A DNA stretch of 64,000 bases from Alphaproteobacteria bacterium (GCA_017308475.1 JAFKEU010000004.1:186001-250000), one strand, 5' to 3'. Positions 33,532 through 42,546 are shown, counted from the first letter of the stretch. Made by a program: numbers and translations. The notes: generated from the letters alone by a model not told the origin.

Positions 33532-34677
33532 ATGATCGAAGCTGCTTCTGACGCACCGGAAGCCTGGTTCACGCTGGACCGGGACGGCGGGCGGCTGACC
33601 CTGGGCGGGGCCTGGGTCACCGCCCATTGCGCCCAGCTCGACAAGGCGCTGGGCGGCCAGGACTGGAATGGCCGCGGCGACGTCGCCATCGACGCCAGCA
33701 AGCTGGAGCGGCTGGACAGCGCCGGGGCGTGGCTTGTGCTGCGGACCCGGAAGTCGCTGGAAGCGGTCGGGCGCAAGGTCTCGCGCCTGGACCTGCCCGA
33801 GATGTATGTGCCGCTGCTGAAGGCGGTTGAGGGCGCCAAGCCCTGCGAGCCCTATGTCTCGCGCATTCCGCCGGGCTTTCGCGGCCGGCTCTATCGCATC
33901 GGACGTGCCACCGTGCATGCCGGACGCCAGGGCTGGTCGATCCTGGGCTATCTGGGGCGGGTAACGGTGGAAGCGGCCGAGGCGCTGGTGCGCCCGGCAC
34001 GCAACCTGCGCATCCCCGCCATCTTCCACCAGGTGGAAGAAACCGGAATCAACGCGCTGCCGATCGTGGGGCTGCTGGCCTTCCTGATCGGCATTGTGCT
34101 GGCCTATCAGGGCGCCGACCAGCTGAAACGCTTCGGCGCGGAGATATTCACCATCAATCTTCTGGGCGTGGGCGTCCTGCGCGAGATCGGCGGGCTGATC
34201 ACCGCCATCATCGTGGCGGGGCGCAGCGGCAGTGCCTTCACCGCCCATATCGGCACGATGCGCGTCAACGAGGAAATCGACGCGATGCAGACAATGGGCC
34301 TGAACACGGTCGAGACGCTGGTCTTGCCGCGCATCATCGGGCTTGTCATCGCGCTGCCTCTTCTGACCTTCTATTCGGACGTGATGGGCCTTCTGGGCGG
34401 GGCGTTCATGTGCTACTTCCAGCTGGGCATCACCATCCATGTCTTCCTGCGCCAGCTGCAGGACGCGATAACGCTGAACACGCTGCTGGTCGGCCTGGTC
34501 AAGGCCCCGGTGTTCGCCTTCGTGATCGCGCTGGTGGGCTGCTATGAAGGCTTCCAGGTGGAGCGCAATGCCGCCAGCGTCGGGCTGCTGACAACCCGCG
34601 CCGTCGTGGAGGGCATTTTCCTGGTGATCGTGCTGGACGCGGCCTTTTCCGTCATGTTCTCGGTGCTGGGGGTCTGA
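33532..34677 (+). CDS. STAS-MlaE fusion, ABC transporter permease for lipid transport
   Basis: 381 residues from the ATG at 33532. The N-terminal 100 residues form a STAS-like domain (GDVAIDASKLERLDSAGAWLVLRTRKSL), as in MlaB, fused to the permease. The permease holds the MlaE signature QVEETGINALPIVGLLAFLIGIVLAYQGADQLKRFGAEIFTINLLGVGVLREIGGLITAIIVAGRSGSAFTAHIGTMRVNEEIDAMQTMGLN. The Mla system moves phospholipids between inner and outer membranes. Fusion removes the need for a separate mlaB gene, and none is present. First gene of a four-gene operon; the ATG of the next gene overlaps its stop. Confidence 0.93.
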   Translation: MIEAASDAPEAWFTLDRDGGRLTLGGAWVTAHCAQLDKALGGQDWNGRGDVAIDASKLERLDSAGAWLVLRTRKSLEAVGRKVSRLDLPEMYVPLLKAVEGAKPCEPYVSRIPPGFRGRLYRIGRATVHAGRQGWSILGYLGRVTVEAAEALVRPARNLRIPAIFHQVEETGINALPIVGLLAFLIGIVLAYQGADQLKRFGAEIFTINLLGVGVLREIGGLITAIIVAGRSGSAFTAHIGTMRVNEEIDAMQTMGLNTVETLVLPRIIGLVIALPLLTFYSDVMGLLGGAFMCYFQLGITIHVFLRQLQDAITLNTLLVGLVKAPVFAFVIALVGCYEGFQVERNAASVGLLTTRAVVEGIFLVIVLDAAFSVMFSVLGV

Positions 34678-35462
34678 TGGCCGGCGCGCCGAAACAGGAT
34701 GACGTGGTGATCTGCATCCGCGGCCTGGTCACGGGCTTCGGCCGCAAGACGATCCACGACCATCTCGACCTGGACGTGCGGCGCGGCGAGGTGCTGGGCG
34801 TGGTCGGCGGCTCCGGCTCGGGCAAGAGCGTCCTTTTGCGCGCCATCATCGGCCTGATCCGCCCGCGCGAGGGAACGGTGAAAGTCTTCGGCCAGCCGCT
34901 CGGCGAGGTCGAAGGCGGCGAAATGCACCGCCTGGAGATGCGCTGGGGCGTTCTGTTCCAGGAAGGCGCGCTGTTTTCGTCCCAGACCGTGGCGGAAAAC
35001 ATCCAGGTGCCCCTGCGCGAATACACCAATATGTCCCAGGAGCTGATGGACGAGATCGCGGCGGTGAAGCTGAGCCTCGTGGGCCTGCCGCCGGATGCGG
35101 CCCACAAATATCCCAGCGAATTGTCGGGCGGCATGAAGAAGCGCGCGGGACTGGCGCGCGCGCTGGCGCTGGACCCGGAGCTGCTGTTCCTGGACGAGCC
35201 GACTTCGGGTCTGGACCCGATCTCGGCGGACGGGTTCGATGCGCTGATCCGCCAGCTGCAGGAGAGCCTGGGCCTGACCGTGTTCATGGTCACGCACGAC
35301 ATCGACTCGCTGCGCGCGGTGGCCGACCGGATCGCCGTGCTGGTGAACGGGAAGATCATCACCGGCACCATCGCCGAGCTGCGGAAGAATCCGGATCCCT
35401 GGATCCAGGAATATTTCTCCGGCACGCGCGGGCGCGCGGCGCTGGAAGGCACGGAGGCGTAG
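34677..35462 (+). CDS. MlaF-type ABC transporter ATP-binding protein
   Basis: 261 residues with all ABC motifs: Walker A GGSGSGKSVLL near residue 42, signature LSGGMKKRAGLARALAL near 142, Walker B LLFLDEPTSGLDP near 168, and switch His in MVTHDIDSL. The LSGGMKKRAGLARA wording is typical of MlaF/Ttg2A. It powers the STAS-MlaE permease from the cytoplasmic face. Start and stop overlap those of the permease (TGATG) and the MlaD-like gene begins four bases after its stop. Confidence 0.94.
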   Translation: MAGAPKQDDVVICIRGLVTGFGRKTIHDHLDLDVRRGEVLGVVGGSGSGKSVLLRAIIGLIRPREGTVKVFGQPLGEVEGGEMHRLEMRWGVLFQEGALFSSQTVAENIQVPLREYTNMSQELMDEIAAVKLSLVGLPPDAAHKYPSELSGGMKKRAGLARALALDPELLFLDEPTSGLDPISADGFDALIRQLQESLGLTVFMVTHDIDSLRAVADRIAVLVNGKIITGTIAELRKNPDPWIQEYFSGTRGRAALEGTEA

Positions 35463-35466
35463 AGCC

Positions 35467-36336
35467 ATGGAAACCAAGGCAAACTATGTCGGCGTCGGCG
35501 CTTTCGTCCTGGCCTGCGTGATCGGGCTGGTGGTGGCGATCATGTGGCTGGCCGGCGTGCAGTACAGCCAGGAATACGCCTATTACGAAGCCAATTTCAA
35601 AGGACCGGTAACAGGGCTGGGCACCGGCACCGTTACCCGCTTCAACGGCATCGAGGTGGGGCGCATCAAGGACCTTGCGTTCGATCCCACCGATCCCCAG
35701 CGGGTGATCGTGACCCTGCAGGTGCGCCCGGGCCTGAACATCCGCCAGGACAGCGTCGCCTCGATCGAGAGCCAGGGACTGACCGGCGGCACCTATGTCG
35801 AGATCAGCGGCGGCACGGCCAATTCGCCGCTGCTCACCGCCAGGGATGACGAGCGCTATCCGGTGATCCGCACCAGGCAGTCCACGCTGCAGCAGCTGGA
35901 ACAGTCCGCGCCCGAAGTGGTGGCAAGGCTGAACATCGCGACCCAGCGCATAAACGACCTTCTCAACGACAACAACCGCAGGGCCCTGGCCCATGTGCTG
36001 GCGAACCTGGACGAGACTACCAGCGCCATCGCCAAACGCAGCGCCGACATCGACGCGGCCATCGCCAATGCCAACCAGGCGGCGGCCAACTTCAATGAAG
36101 CGTCCAGGGAGCTGCAGCCCGCGATCAACCAGGCCGGCGTGACGCTGCGCAAATACAGCAAGGTGGCAGATGATGCCGACGCCTTCATCAATGGCGAGGA
36201 GCTGTCGCAGCTTTCCGACCTGATCGGCGAAACGCGGCGGCTGGTGGCGAACCTGGACCAGTTGTCCGATCAGGTGAACCGCCAGCCCACCACACTTCTG
36301 TTCGGCGACCGGCGCAAGGGATACCAACCCAAATGA
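35467..36336 (+). CDS. MlaD-type MCE domain protein
   Basis: 289 residues: one N-terminal membrane helix (VGAFVLACVIGLVVAIMWLAG), then an MCE domain (YYEANFKGPVTGLGTGTVTRFNGIEVGRIKDLAFDPTDPQRVIVTLQVRPGLNIRQDSVASIESQGLTGGTYVEISGG) and a long coiled-coil tail with regular NLDETTSAIAKRSADIDAAIANANQAAANFNEASRELQ. Such proteins form hexameric rings in the periplasm that pass lipids. The extended coiled coil is longer than in E. coli MlaD and resembles PqiB/YebT or Ttg2C variants that reach across the periplasm. Confidence 0.93.
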   Translation: METKANYVGVGAFVLACVIGLVVAIMWLAGVQYSQEYAYYEANFKGPVTGLGTGTVTRFNGIEVGRIKDLAFDPTDPQRVIVTLQVRPGLNIRQDSVASIESQGLTGGTYVEISGGTANSPLLTARDDERYPVIRTRQSTLQQLEQSAPEVVARLNIATQRINDLLNDNNRRALAHVLANLDETTSAIAKRSADIDAAIANANQAAANFNEASRELQPAINQAGVTLRKYSKVADDADAFINGEELSQLSDLIGETRRLVANLDQLSDQVNRQPTTLLFGDRRKGYQPK

Positions 36337-36343
36337 GGACCAA

Positions 36344-36988
36344 ATGATGGAGCGGCGAGTCTTTCTGGGCGGCGCGGCGGCGCTTGTCCTGCCGGGCTGC
36401 AGCAGCGACCTGATCGGCCCCCCGCCGGCGGGACGGATCTATACCCTGCATCCGGACTTCACCGCACCGAAGGGGGCGAGCGCGGCGGGCGAAAAAGTGG
36501 GCTGGGCGCTCGCGATCGACCGGCCCGATGTGCCCGGCGGACTGGACACCGACCGCATCGCCCTGTTCCAGCCCGGCGGCATGCAGGACTACTACGCCAA
36601 CGCCACCTGGCCCGACCGCCTGCCCGCGCTGATCCAGCGCGCGCTGCTGGACGGGTTTGAACGCTCGGGCCGCATCGCGGCGGTGGCGCGCGAACAGGAA
36701 TCGCTGCACGCCGATTATGCGCTGGTCACCGAGGTAAAGGATTTCGCCGCCCACTACACCACGCAGGACGGCATTCCCCAGGTGAGCGTGGCGATCATGG
36801 CCAAGCTGGTCGTCACCCATGGCCGCAAGATCGCGGCCAGCCAGGCGGTCGGTCATTCCGCATCGGCGGGTGCCAACAGCGTCGGCGCGGTGACACAGAC
36901 ACTGACGGAACTGCTGGGCCAGTGCACCCAGGACATCGTCGCCTGGGCCCTGTCGCAGCCGGCGCCCGCCCCGCAGACGCCCGGCTGA
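36344..36988 (+). CDS. ABC-type transport auxiliary lipoprotein (PqiC-like)
   Basis: 214 residues with twin starting Met and a leader ending in lipobox LPGC (Cys near 20). The mature domain reads RIYTLHPDFTA ... VGWALAIDRPDVPGGLDTDRIALFQPGGMQDYYANATWPDRLPALIQRALLDGFERSGRIAAVAREQ, the DUF330/PqiC fold (ABC-type transport auxiliary component). It most likely anchors the MCE tunnel to the outer membrane. It closes the operon eight bases after the MlaD-like gene. Confidence 0.88.
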   Translation: MMERRVFLGGAAALVLPGCSSDLIGPPPAGRIYTLHPDFTAPKGASAAGEKVGWALAIDRPDVPGGLDTDRIALFQPGGMQDYYANATWPDRLPALIQRALLDGFERSGRIAAVAREQESLHADYALVTEVKDFAAHYTTQDGIPQVSVAIMAKLVVTHGRKIAASQAVGHSASAGANSVGAVTQTLTELLGQCTQDIVAWALSQPAPAPQTPG

Positions 36989-37051
36989 GGGGAACCGCCC
37001 CGTACCGGTGCGTGTTTCCTTCAGGGAATGCGAAACAGGCGGAGTTCACCC

Positions 37052-37225
37052 ATGCTGAAATGGGCGCTTATCTTCTTGCTGATCGGACTTGTCGCCGGCG
37101 TGCTGGGCTTTACCGGCGTCGCGGGTGCCTCCATTGCCATCGCCAAATTCCTGTTCTTTATCTTCATCGCCATCTTCCTGATCCTGTTGATCGTGGGGCT
37201 GACGGCGGCGCGCCGCATCACCTGA
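37052..37225 (+). CDS. DUF1328 small membrane protein
   Basis: 57 residues with two helices: [49 protein letters not shown]. This is the DUF1328/YtjA family, short stress-linked inner membrane proteins. GCGGAG lies seven bases upstream of the ATG at 37052. It stands between the Mla operon and the convergent glycosylase gene, whose stop overlaps its 3' end by eight bases. Confidence 0.86.
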   Translation: MLKWALIFLLIGLVAGVLGFTGVAGASIAIAKFLFFIFIAIFLILLIVGLTAARRIT

Positions 37226-37745
37226 AGCCCGCGCCCTGATCCTGGCGCACGGCGTTCGCCAGCGCGCGCCAGGGCGCGATGTCCCAATGGTTGGCGGCAA
37301 GCGGCGACGGCGACGGCAATATCCAGACCCGCGTGGCGCCTAACGGCTGCGGCTGTTCGCCGGCCACGGCCTTTGCGCCCATCACGCGCCTGCCGGCATT
37401 GAGGCTGGTGAAGGCCAGATGCTGCGGGGCCGCCCTGGCGATGCGCGCGCGCAACGCCGCGGCGGCCTTCTCGCCCAGGGCGTCCGCGGGCAGCTGGTGA
37501 TCCATGCCATAGGCGAATTTGGCGATGTCGGTCAGGCCGATCCCCAGGTCCCACAAGAGGGCATACTCGGACGGCGCCAGGAGCCGCGGCGTCAGGCCCA
37601 CCTCATGCAGCGTCCTCCAGAAGCGGTTCTGGGCATGGGCGTAATAGGCCTGTTGCAGCGCCGACTGGCGTCCAGCGGCGGTGCCGCAGAATACCAGCCT
37701 CAATCCGGGCTTCAGCCGGTCGGGAAGGACATGCTTTCTGGCCAT
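37218..37745 (-). CDS. mug: G/U mismatch-specific uracil-DNA glycosylase (Mug/TDG type)
   Basis: 175 residues from the ATG at 37745. The active-site region [37 protein letters not shown] matches the Mug motif GxNPG...AHPxNRFW, with AAG where canonical enzymes have [27 protein letters not shown] follows, and the C-terminal [12 protein letters not shown] is the intercalation loop equivalent (LPNPSGLSR in E. coli). These enzymes remove uracil or thymine opposite G. The catalytic-loop Asn of Mug reads Ala here, so activity may be altered. Start context is plain. Confidence 0.83.
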   Translation of the reverse strand: MARKHVLPDRLKPGLRLVFCGTAAGRQSALQQAYYAHAQNRFWRTLHEVGLTPRLLAPSEYALLWDLGIGLTDIAKFAYGMDHQLPADALGEKAAAALRARIARAAPQHLAFTSLNAGRRVMGAKAVAGEQPQPLGATRVWILPSPSPLAANHWDIAPWRALANAVRQDQGAGFR

Positions 37746-37913
37746 CAGGGCGCATGAATAAGGTCCGGCCTGTCCGGCCGCAACGGCCGCTTTACGCACG
37801 CGCACACTTATGGCTTTCGCCGCCCGGCGCGCCGGCTGAGACAATTTGGGCAAGACAGGCGGCGGGCCGGTGTGCGACTGTCCGCGGACAAAAAGAACAT
37901 ACCGGAGGAACCC

Positions 37914-38930
37914 ATGGACTTCGCATCCCCCTCCCGCAGGCGCTTTCTGAGCGGCGCCGCCGCCTTCGCCGGTGCCGCCACGATGAGCGCCACGCCGGCC
38001 GCCGCGGCGGGTGGAAAACTGCCCTTCCGCTATTCCTACAGCGCCATTTCCTGGGACACCAATGTCGAGGAAGCCATCCGGGTGGGCCACAAGCTGGGCT
38101 TTCCCGGCGTGGAGCCCTTCCGGCACAATGTGGTGAACTATCTGGGCCGCCCGCTGGCGCTGAAGAAGATCCTGGACGATGCCGGCATGCAGATGGCCAC
38201 CTGTTCGAACGGCGGCGGGCCGGATTTCTCGGGCAATTTCTTTGACCCGGCCAAGGCGGCCAAGACGGTGGCCGACCACATCAAGTTCGCGCGCGAGTTC
38301 ATCAAGCCCTTCGGCTATGTGAACCATTTCAAGATGAACATGGGCCCGCGCCCGCCGGGCTATGACACCAGCGACGACAACATCAAGCAGTGCGCCGAAA
38401 GCCTGAACAGGATCGGCATGGAGACGCTGAAGCTGGGCATCAGGCTGGCGCCCCATCCCCATGTCGGCTCGCTGGTGCAGAACCAGCATGAGGTCGACCT
38501 TCTGATGAAGGAGACCGATCCGCGCTATGTGTGGATGACGGCCGACACCGCCCATCTGGTGCTGGGCGGGCTGGACCCGATTGAGGTCCTGACCACCTAT
38601 TGGCCGCGCATCGCCGAAATCCACTACAAGGGCGCGCCGACGAAGCTGAAGGGCAACCGCAAGGTGGCGGTGCCGCGCACGGGGCCGGAGTCGGGCGGCC
38701 ACAACTGGTTCCGCAACATGAGCGGGCCGGATTCGGGCGGCGTCGATTTCCCCCGCATCCAGAGATATCTGGTCGAGAAGAACTTCAATGGCTGGGTGAC
38801 GCTGGACTATGACGCCTCGATGATCCCCAAGGGCAGCACGATGGAAGCGGTGCTGGCCAAGGACAAGCAGTACATCATCAATGTGCTGAAGGTTGACCCC
38901 AAGGCGAATTTCACCAACGGCAGCGCCTGA
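37914..38930 (+). CDS. Tat-exported sugar phosphate isomerase/epimerase, second copy
   Basis: 338 residues from the ATG at 37914, preceded by GGAGG. Leader SRRRFLSGAAAFAGAATMSAT carries a Tat motif. The barrel has KLGFPGVEPFRHNVVNYLG, MQMATCSNGGGPDFSG, KMNMGPRPPGYD, IRLAPHPHVGSLVQNQHEV, VWMTADTAHLVLGGLDP and AEIHYKGAPTKLKG, aligning blade by blade with the 19598-20674 protein. The two are diverged paralogues, not recent copies. It likely handles a sugar or cyclitol in the periplasm. A bidirectional hairpin follows (38955-38981). Confidence 0.85.
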   Translation: MDFASPSRRRFLSGAAAFAGAATMSATPAAAAGGKLPFRYSYSAISWDTNVEEAIRVGHKLGFPGVEPFRHNVVNYLGRPLALKKILDDAGMQMATCSNGGGPDFSGNFFDPAKAAKTVADHIKFAREFIKPFGYVNHFKMNMGPRPPGYDTSDDNIKQCAESLNRIGMETLKLGIRLAPHPHVGSLVQNQHEVDLLMKETDPRYVWMTADTAHLVLGGLDPIEVLTTYWPRIAEIHYKGAPTKLKGNRKVAVPRTGPESGGHNWFRNMSGPDSGGVDFPRIQRYLVEKNFNGWVTLDYDASMIPKGSTMEAVLAKDKQYIINVLKVDPKANFTNGSA

Positions 38931-38954
38931 AAAAGCCGCGTTCGTGCACGCAGG

Positions 38955-38981
38955 AAGGCCCGCGGAAATCCCGCGGGCCTT
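38955..38981. terminator. Bidirectional terminator
   Basis: AAGGCCCGCGG (38955-38965) pairs perfectly with CCGCGGGCCTT (38971-38981), followed by a T-run on the plus strand. It lies between convergent isomerase and glycosidase genes. Confidence 0.8.
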
Positions 38982-38984
38982 TTT

Positions 38985-40115
38985 CTATTCGGGCAATGGC
39001 GGGACCTGCCCACGCGGGGCATTCGCCAGCGCCTTGATGATCTCCACCTCCCGCGCGCGATAGGGCGTGCCATCGCCGTGCAGGATGTCGTGGAACCAGA
39101 TGGTCGGGGGGCGCAGCACGTAAGGGCGCTGCCAGCTGTCCCAGGGCATGTCGGTCTGCGTCTTGCCGTTGACGAAGCCCCAGTTGATCATGCCGATGTC
39201 CATCTTTTTGCCGATGGGCAGGATCGTGTCGAACGTCGAGCCGTTGCCCCGCGCCATATATTCGGTGCAGAGGATGGGACGGCCATAGCCTGTCAGCGAC
39301 TTCGCGCGCGCCTCGAAGGTTTCCGGCCAGCTGTAATCGTGAAAGCTGATCACGTCGGACTGGGTAAGCTGTGTCTTCTCGATCGCGTTCAGCCCGTCCA
39401 GCCTGTCCCAATGGGCGTCGTGCCAGACGCCGCTGGTAAGCGGCTGCACGGGATCGACGCTGCGCGCCCAGTCATAGACTCGCGGCAGAAGCCGGGTGAC
39501 GCGGGCGATCTTGGCAGGCACATTGTCCTGATACTGGCCCACCGGATTGTCCGGCTCGTTCCACAGGTCCCAGCCTAAAATGCGGTCGTCCTTTGCAAAG
39601 GCGCCGACCACACCCTTCACATAGGCCTCAAGGCGCGGCTCCTCGACCGGATTGTTCAGCGCCTCGGCACCGGGCCCCTGCACCCAGCCGGAATTGTGCA
39701 CGCCGGGGATCGGGGGATGCTGCGGCCCCAGCCTGGGATGTGGGTCCCAGCAGGAATCGAACAGCACGAAAAGCGGCTTGATGCCGTGGCGCGCGGCGAT
39801 GGCGAGAAACGTGTCGATGCGCTTTTTGAATCCGGCGGCATCCTGCTGCCACAGAAGATCGTGCAGGAAGACGCGCATGGTCGTCATGCCCATCGCCTGC
39901 GCCCAACCGAGCTCGCGGTCGATCTGGGTCGGGTTGAAGGTGCCTTCCTGCCACATCTCGAGCTGGTTGATGGAGGAGGCATTGATGTAATTGGCGCCCA
40001 GCGGCCATTTCTGCCCGGCATACCAGGCCTTTGCCTCGTCCGGCGTCCAGCGTTCGCGCGCCGTGGCGGGGGTAGCCGCAAGCAACGCCGCCGCGACAAG
40101 CAGATATTTCTTCAT
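38985..40115 (-). CDS. Secreted glycoside hydrolase (clan GH-A, GH5-like)
   Basis: 376 residues with a signal peptide (ends PATA). The (beta/alpha)8 barrel shows GMTTMRVFLHDLLWQ early, the acid/base Glu in ILGWDLWNEPDN and the nucleophile Glu in RPILCTEYMARG, both in their strand 4 and 7 places, plus ISFHDYSWPETF. Family-level similarity is to cellulase/mannanase-like GH5 and related clan-A enzymes often labelled 1,4-beta-xylanase. Substrate is unknown. Together with the Tat isomerases and PQQ enzymes it suggests plant-derived sugar use. Confidence 0.88.
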   Translation of the reverse strand: MKKYLLVAAALLAATPATARERWTPDEAKAWYAGQKWPLGANYINASSINQLEMWQEGTFNPTQIDRELGWAQAMGMTTMRVFLHDLLWQQDAAGFKKRIDTFLAIAARHGIKPLFVLFDSCWDPHPRLGPQHPPIPGVHNSGWVQGPGAEALNNPVEEPRLEAYVKGVVGAFAKDDRILGWDLWNEPDNPVGQYQDNVPAKIARVTRLLPRVYDWARSVDPVQPLTSGVWHDAHWDRLDGLNAIEKTQLTQSDVISFHDYSWPETFEARAKSLTGYGRPILCTEYMARGNGSTFDTILPIGKKMDIGMINWGFVNGKTQTDMPWDSWQRPYVLRPPTIWFHDILHGDGTPYRAREVEIIKALANAPRGQVPPLPE

Positions 40116-40169
40116 GGAGCCCCCCGTTGTGTGGGGAGCAGTATGGCCGCTTCGCCCGGCGCTGAAAAG

Positions 40170-40424
40170 TCAGCCCACCAGCTTGGGGTCTTCGTCGCGG
40201 TGGCGGCGGCGGATGGCATCCAGCATCTTGGGATCCAGCTTGCCGGCATCCAGGATCACCTTTTCGGCGTCGACATCCACGATGGCAGCCACCGGCACGT
40301 CGTAGTCGCCCGCATCCTCGACATAGACCATGATGCCGTGCCTGTGGACCCGGCGTACCGCGCCCACCGAATCGTCGCCGTCGTGGAGGAAGACGTCGAA
40401 ACCTTCCTGGATCTTCTCATGCAT
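40170..40424 (-). CDS. Small hypothetical protein
   Basis: 84 residues from the ATG at 40424, which has AGAGG eight bases upstream. MHEKIQEGFDVFLHDGDDSVGAVRRVHRHGIMVYVEDAGDYDVPVAAIVDVDAEKVILDAGKL suggests a small beta-barrel of the PRC or DUF2171 kind that binds in the cytoplasm. It follows the UBP zinc-finger gene by fourteen bases on the same strand and may be part of that unit. No function can be given. Confidence 0.7.
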   Translation of the reverse strand: MHEKIQEGFDVFLHDGDDSVGAVRRVHRHGIMVYVEDAGDYDVPVAAIVDVDAEKVILDAGKLDPKMLDAIRRRHRDEDPKLVG

Positions 40425-40438
40425 CGCCAAAACCTCTT

Positions 40439-40750
40439 TCAGACATAACGCGGAATGGGGCCAATCTGTTCGGTCACGTCAGCGCCCAGGCTGAACATCA
40501 CTTCGTCGACATAGCACCAGCCCCAACCCTCCGGCGGGTCATAACCTTCAATGATGGGATGCCTGGTGTGGTGAAAATGCCTTGTGGCGTGCTTGCCGCG
40601 GCTCTGGTCGCAGCAGCCGACATGGCCGCAGATGCGGCACAGGCGCAGATGCACCCATTCCCAGCCCAGCTTCAGGCATTCCTCGCAGCCTTTGCTGCCG
40701 GGCGTGACTTTCCGGATGGTATCGAGGTGAGAGCAGAACTCGGACACCAT
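40439..40750 (-). CDS. UBP-type zinc finger protein
   Basis: 103 residues that are almost entirely one UBP (BUZ) zinc finger: CSHLDTIRKVTPGSKGCEECLKLGWEWVHLRLCRICGHVGCCDQSRGKHATRHFHHTRHPIIEGYDPPEGWGWCYVD. All the Cys and His ligands of the eukaryotic ubiquitin-hydrolase finger are present, yet bacteria lack ubiquitin. In bacteria such proteins are often encoded next to a cNMP-binding flavoprotein, as here. A role in redox or stress sensing is the usual guess. Confidence 0.93.
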   Translation of the reverse strand: MVSEFCSHLDTIRKVTPGSKGCEECLKLGWEWVHLRLCRICGHVGCCDQSRGKHATRHFHHTRHPIIEGYDPPEGWGWCYVDEVMFSLGADVTEQIGPIPRYV

Positions 40751-40848
40751 TCAACTTGCCTCGTTCCCGCCCGCTCGCCGGGGCTCGCGGCGGTCGCCGC
40801 CTTTCGCATGTCCGCCGGACAAGCTTATGCACCTTGCGCGCCGCCGGC

Positions 40849-42546
40849 TCACTCGGCCGCCTGGCGGGATTCGGCAATCTCGCGCTGGCGGGCCAGCCAG
40901 CCGTGGATCGCAGCCACCACGGTCGAACCCTCCCCCACCGCCGCGGCCACGCGCTTGACCGAGCCGGCGCGCACATCGCCCACCGCATAGACGCCTTCGC
41001 GGCAGGTCTCGTAAGGGTGGCGCCCGTCCTGGCCCGTCAGCACAAAGCCCTTCTCGCCCAGCTTCACATTGGCATCGGCCAGCCAGTCGGTGTTGGGATC
41101 GGCGCCGATGAAGGAGAACAGGTGCCGGGCCCGGCAATCGCTCTCGGCACCGCTGTCGCGCTGTTTCAGGCGCACGCTGGTCAGCCCGTTCCCGTCGCCT
41201 TCCAGGCCCGCCACTTCCGTGCGCAGAAGTACTTCGACATTGGAAAGGCCGCGGATGCGGTCGACAAGATATTGCGACATTGTGGCTTCCAGGCTTCGTC
41301 CGCGCACCACCATGGTGACCTTGCGCGCCTTGGTCGCCAGATAGACCACCGCCTGGCCGGCGGAATTGCCCGCCCCCACCAGCACCACGTCAGTGCCGGC
41401 GCACAGCCGCGTCTCTACCGCGCTCGCCCAGTAATGCACGCAGCTGCCTTCGAACATGGGCAGGTTTTCCAGCCCCAGCCGGCGATAGCGTGCACCACAG
41501 GCCAGAACCACGCTGCGCGCCCGCACGGGTTCATCCTGGTTCAAGCCCACATGGAACAGGCCGTCGCCGTCCAGCCCGGGGCTCAGGCGCACTGCTTCCT
41601 CGGGGATGGCGATCTCGGCGCCGAACTTCTGCGCCTGGTTGTAGGCGCGCCCCATCAGCGCCAGGCCGGTAATGCCGGTGGGAAAGCCCAGATAGTTTTC
41701 GATGCGCGCGGAAGCGCCGGCCTGGCCGCCAAAGGCGCGGCAGTCCAGCACCAGGGTGCAAAGCCCCTCGGACGCGGCATAGACCGCGCAGGCCAGGCCC
41801 GCGGGCCCCGCCCCGATCACCACCATGTCATAGACGGTATCGGGGTCGATGCGCTGAAGCAGACCGATGCAGCGCGCCAGCTCCACCTCGCCGGGATTGT
41901 GCAGCAGCTGGCCGCCCGGGCACAGCACGATGGGAAGCTGGTCGGAGGTGACCTTGAAACGGTCCTGCAGCGTCAGCGCGCACGGATCGGTGCGCGAATC
42001 CAGGCTGCGATGGGGATGGCCGTTGCGGGTGAGGAAATTTTCCAGCCTGAGCATGTCGGCACTGCCGAAGGGGCCGATCAGGATCGGGCCGGTCTCGCCC
42101 GCCTGCAACAGGCCGACGCGGCGCAGGATCAGCGCGCGCATCAGCCGCTCGCCCAGCTCGGCTTCCTGGACCAGCACGTCGCGCAGCGCGCCCGGCGGCA
42201 CCACGATGGCCTCCACATCCTCGCTCGCCAACGCATCGACCAGCGAGGGCCGGCCGGAAAGCTGGGCAAGTTCGCCCAGGAAATTGCCCGGCCCGTGTTG
42301 GGTGATGGACTGGCCGGAAGAGATGGCGCCGCCCTTGCGCACCTCTATGGCGCCGGAGATGACGAAGGCCAGGCCCGGCGCCACCTCACCCGCCTTCATG
42401 ATGAAGGTGCCCCTGGGAAAAACCTGAATTCCGCCAAAGCGTTTCAGCCGCTCGAAATCATGCGCATCCAGGGTGGGAAACATCTGTTCGCGCCGTGCTT
42501 CCATGATGGGTGTGCCGCTGCTGCCCATGACCATCCCATCGTACAA
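40849..42546 (-). CDS. Cyclic nucleotide-binding / thioredoxin reductase-like flavoprotein
   Basis: Up to 565 residues. Residues 20-150 are a cNMP-binding domain (FPRGTFIMKAGEVAPGLAFVISGAIEVRKGG ... GPGNFLGELAQLSGRPSLVDALASEDVEAIVVP). From about 240 a TrxR-like FAD/NADPH module follows (YDMVVIGAGPAGLACAVYAASEGL and VVLVGAGNSAGQAVVYLA). Where thioredoxin reductase has its CxxC the sequence reads HYWASAVETRLCAG, so it lacks the redox pair. It may be a sensory flavoprotein rather than a disulfide reductase. The start is a TTG at 42546 or an ATG at 42534/42528. The UBP zinc-finger gene follows on the same strand. Confidence 0.9.
   Translation of the reverse strand: MYDGMVMGSSGTPIMEARREQMFPTLDAHDFERLKRFGGIQVFPRGTFIMKAGEVAPGLAFVISGAIEVRKGGAISSGQSITQHGPGNFLGELAQLSGRPSLVDALASEDVEAIVVPPGALRDVLVQEAELGERLMRALILRRVGLLQAGETGPILIGPFGSADMLRLENFLTRNGHPHRSLDSRTDPCALTLQDRFKVTSDQLPIVLCPGGQLLHNPGEVELARCIGLLQRIDPDTVYDMVVIGAGPAGLACAVYAASEGLCTLVLDCRAFGGQAGASARIENYLGFPTGITGLALMGRAYNQAQKFGAEIAIPEEAVRLSPGLDGDGLFHVGLNQDEPVRARSVVLACGARYRRLGLENLPMFEGSCVHYWASAVETRLCAGTDVVLVGAGNSAGQAVVYLATKARKVTMVVRGRSLEATMSQYLVDRIRGLSNVEVLLRTEVAGLEGDGNGLTSVRLKQRDSGAESDCRARHLFSFIGADPNTDWLADANVKLGEKGFVLTGQDGRHPYETCREGVYAVGDVRAGSVKRVAAAVGEGSTVVAAIHGWLARQREIAESRQAAE

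Noticed and set aside
37218-38702. 494-codon version of the Mug-type gene
   Set aside because: The extension lies opposite the second isomerase gene and lacks similarity; the ATG at 37745 gives a family-sized enzyme.
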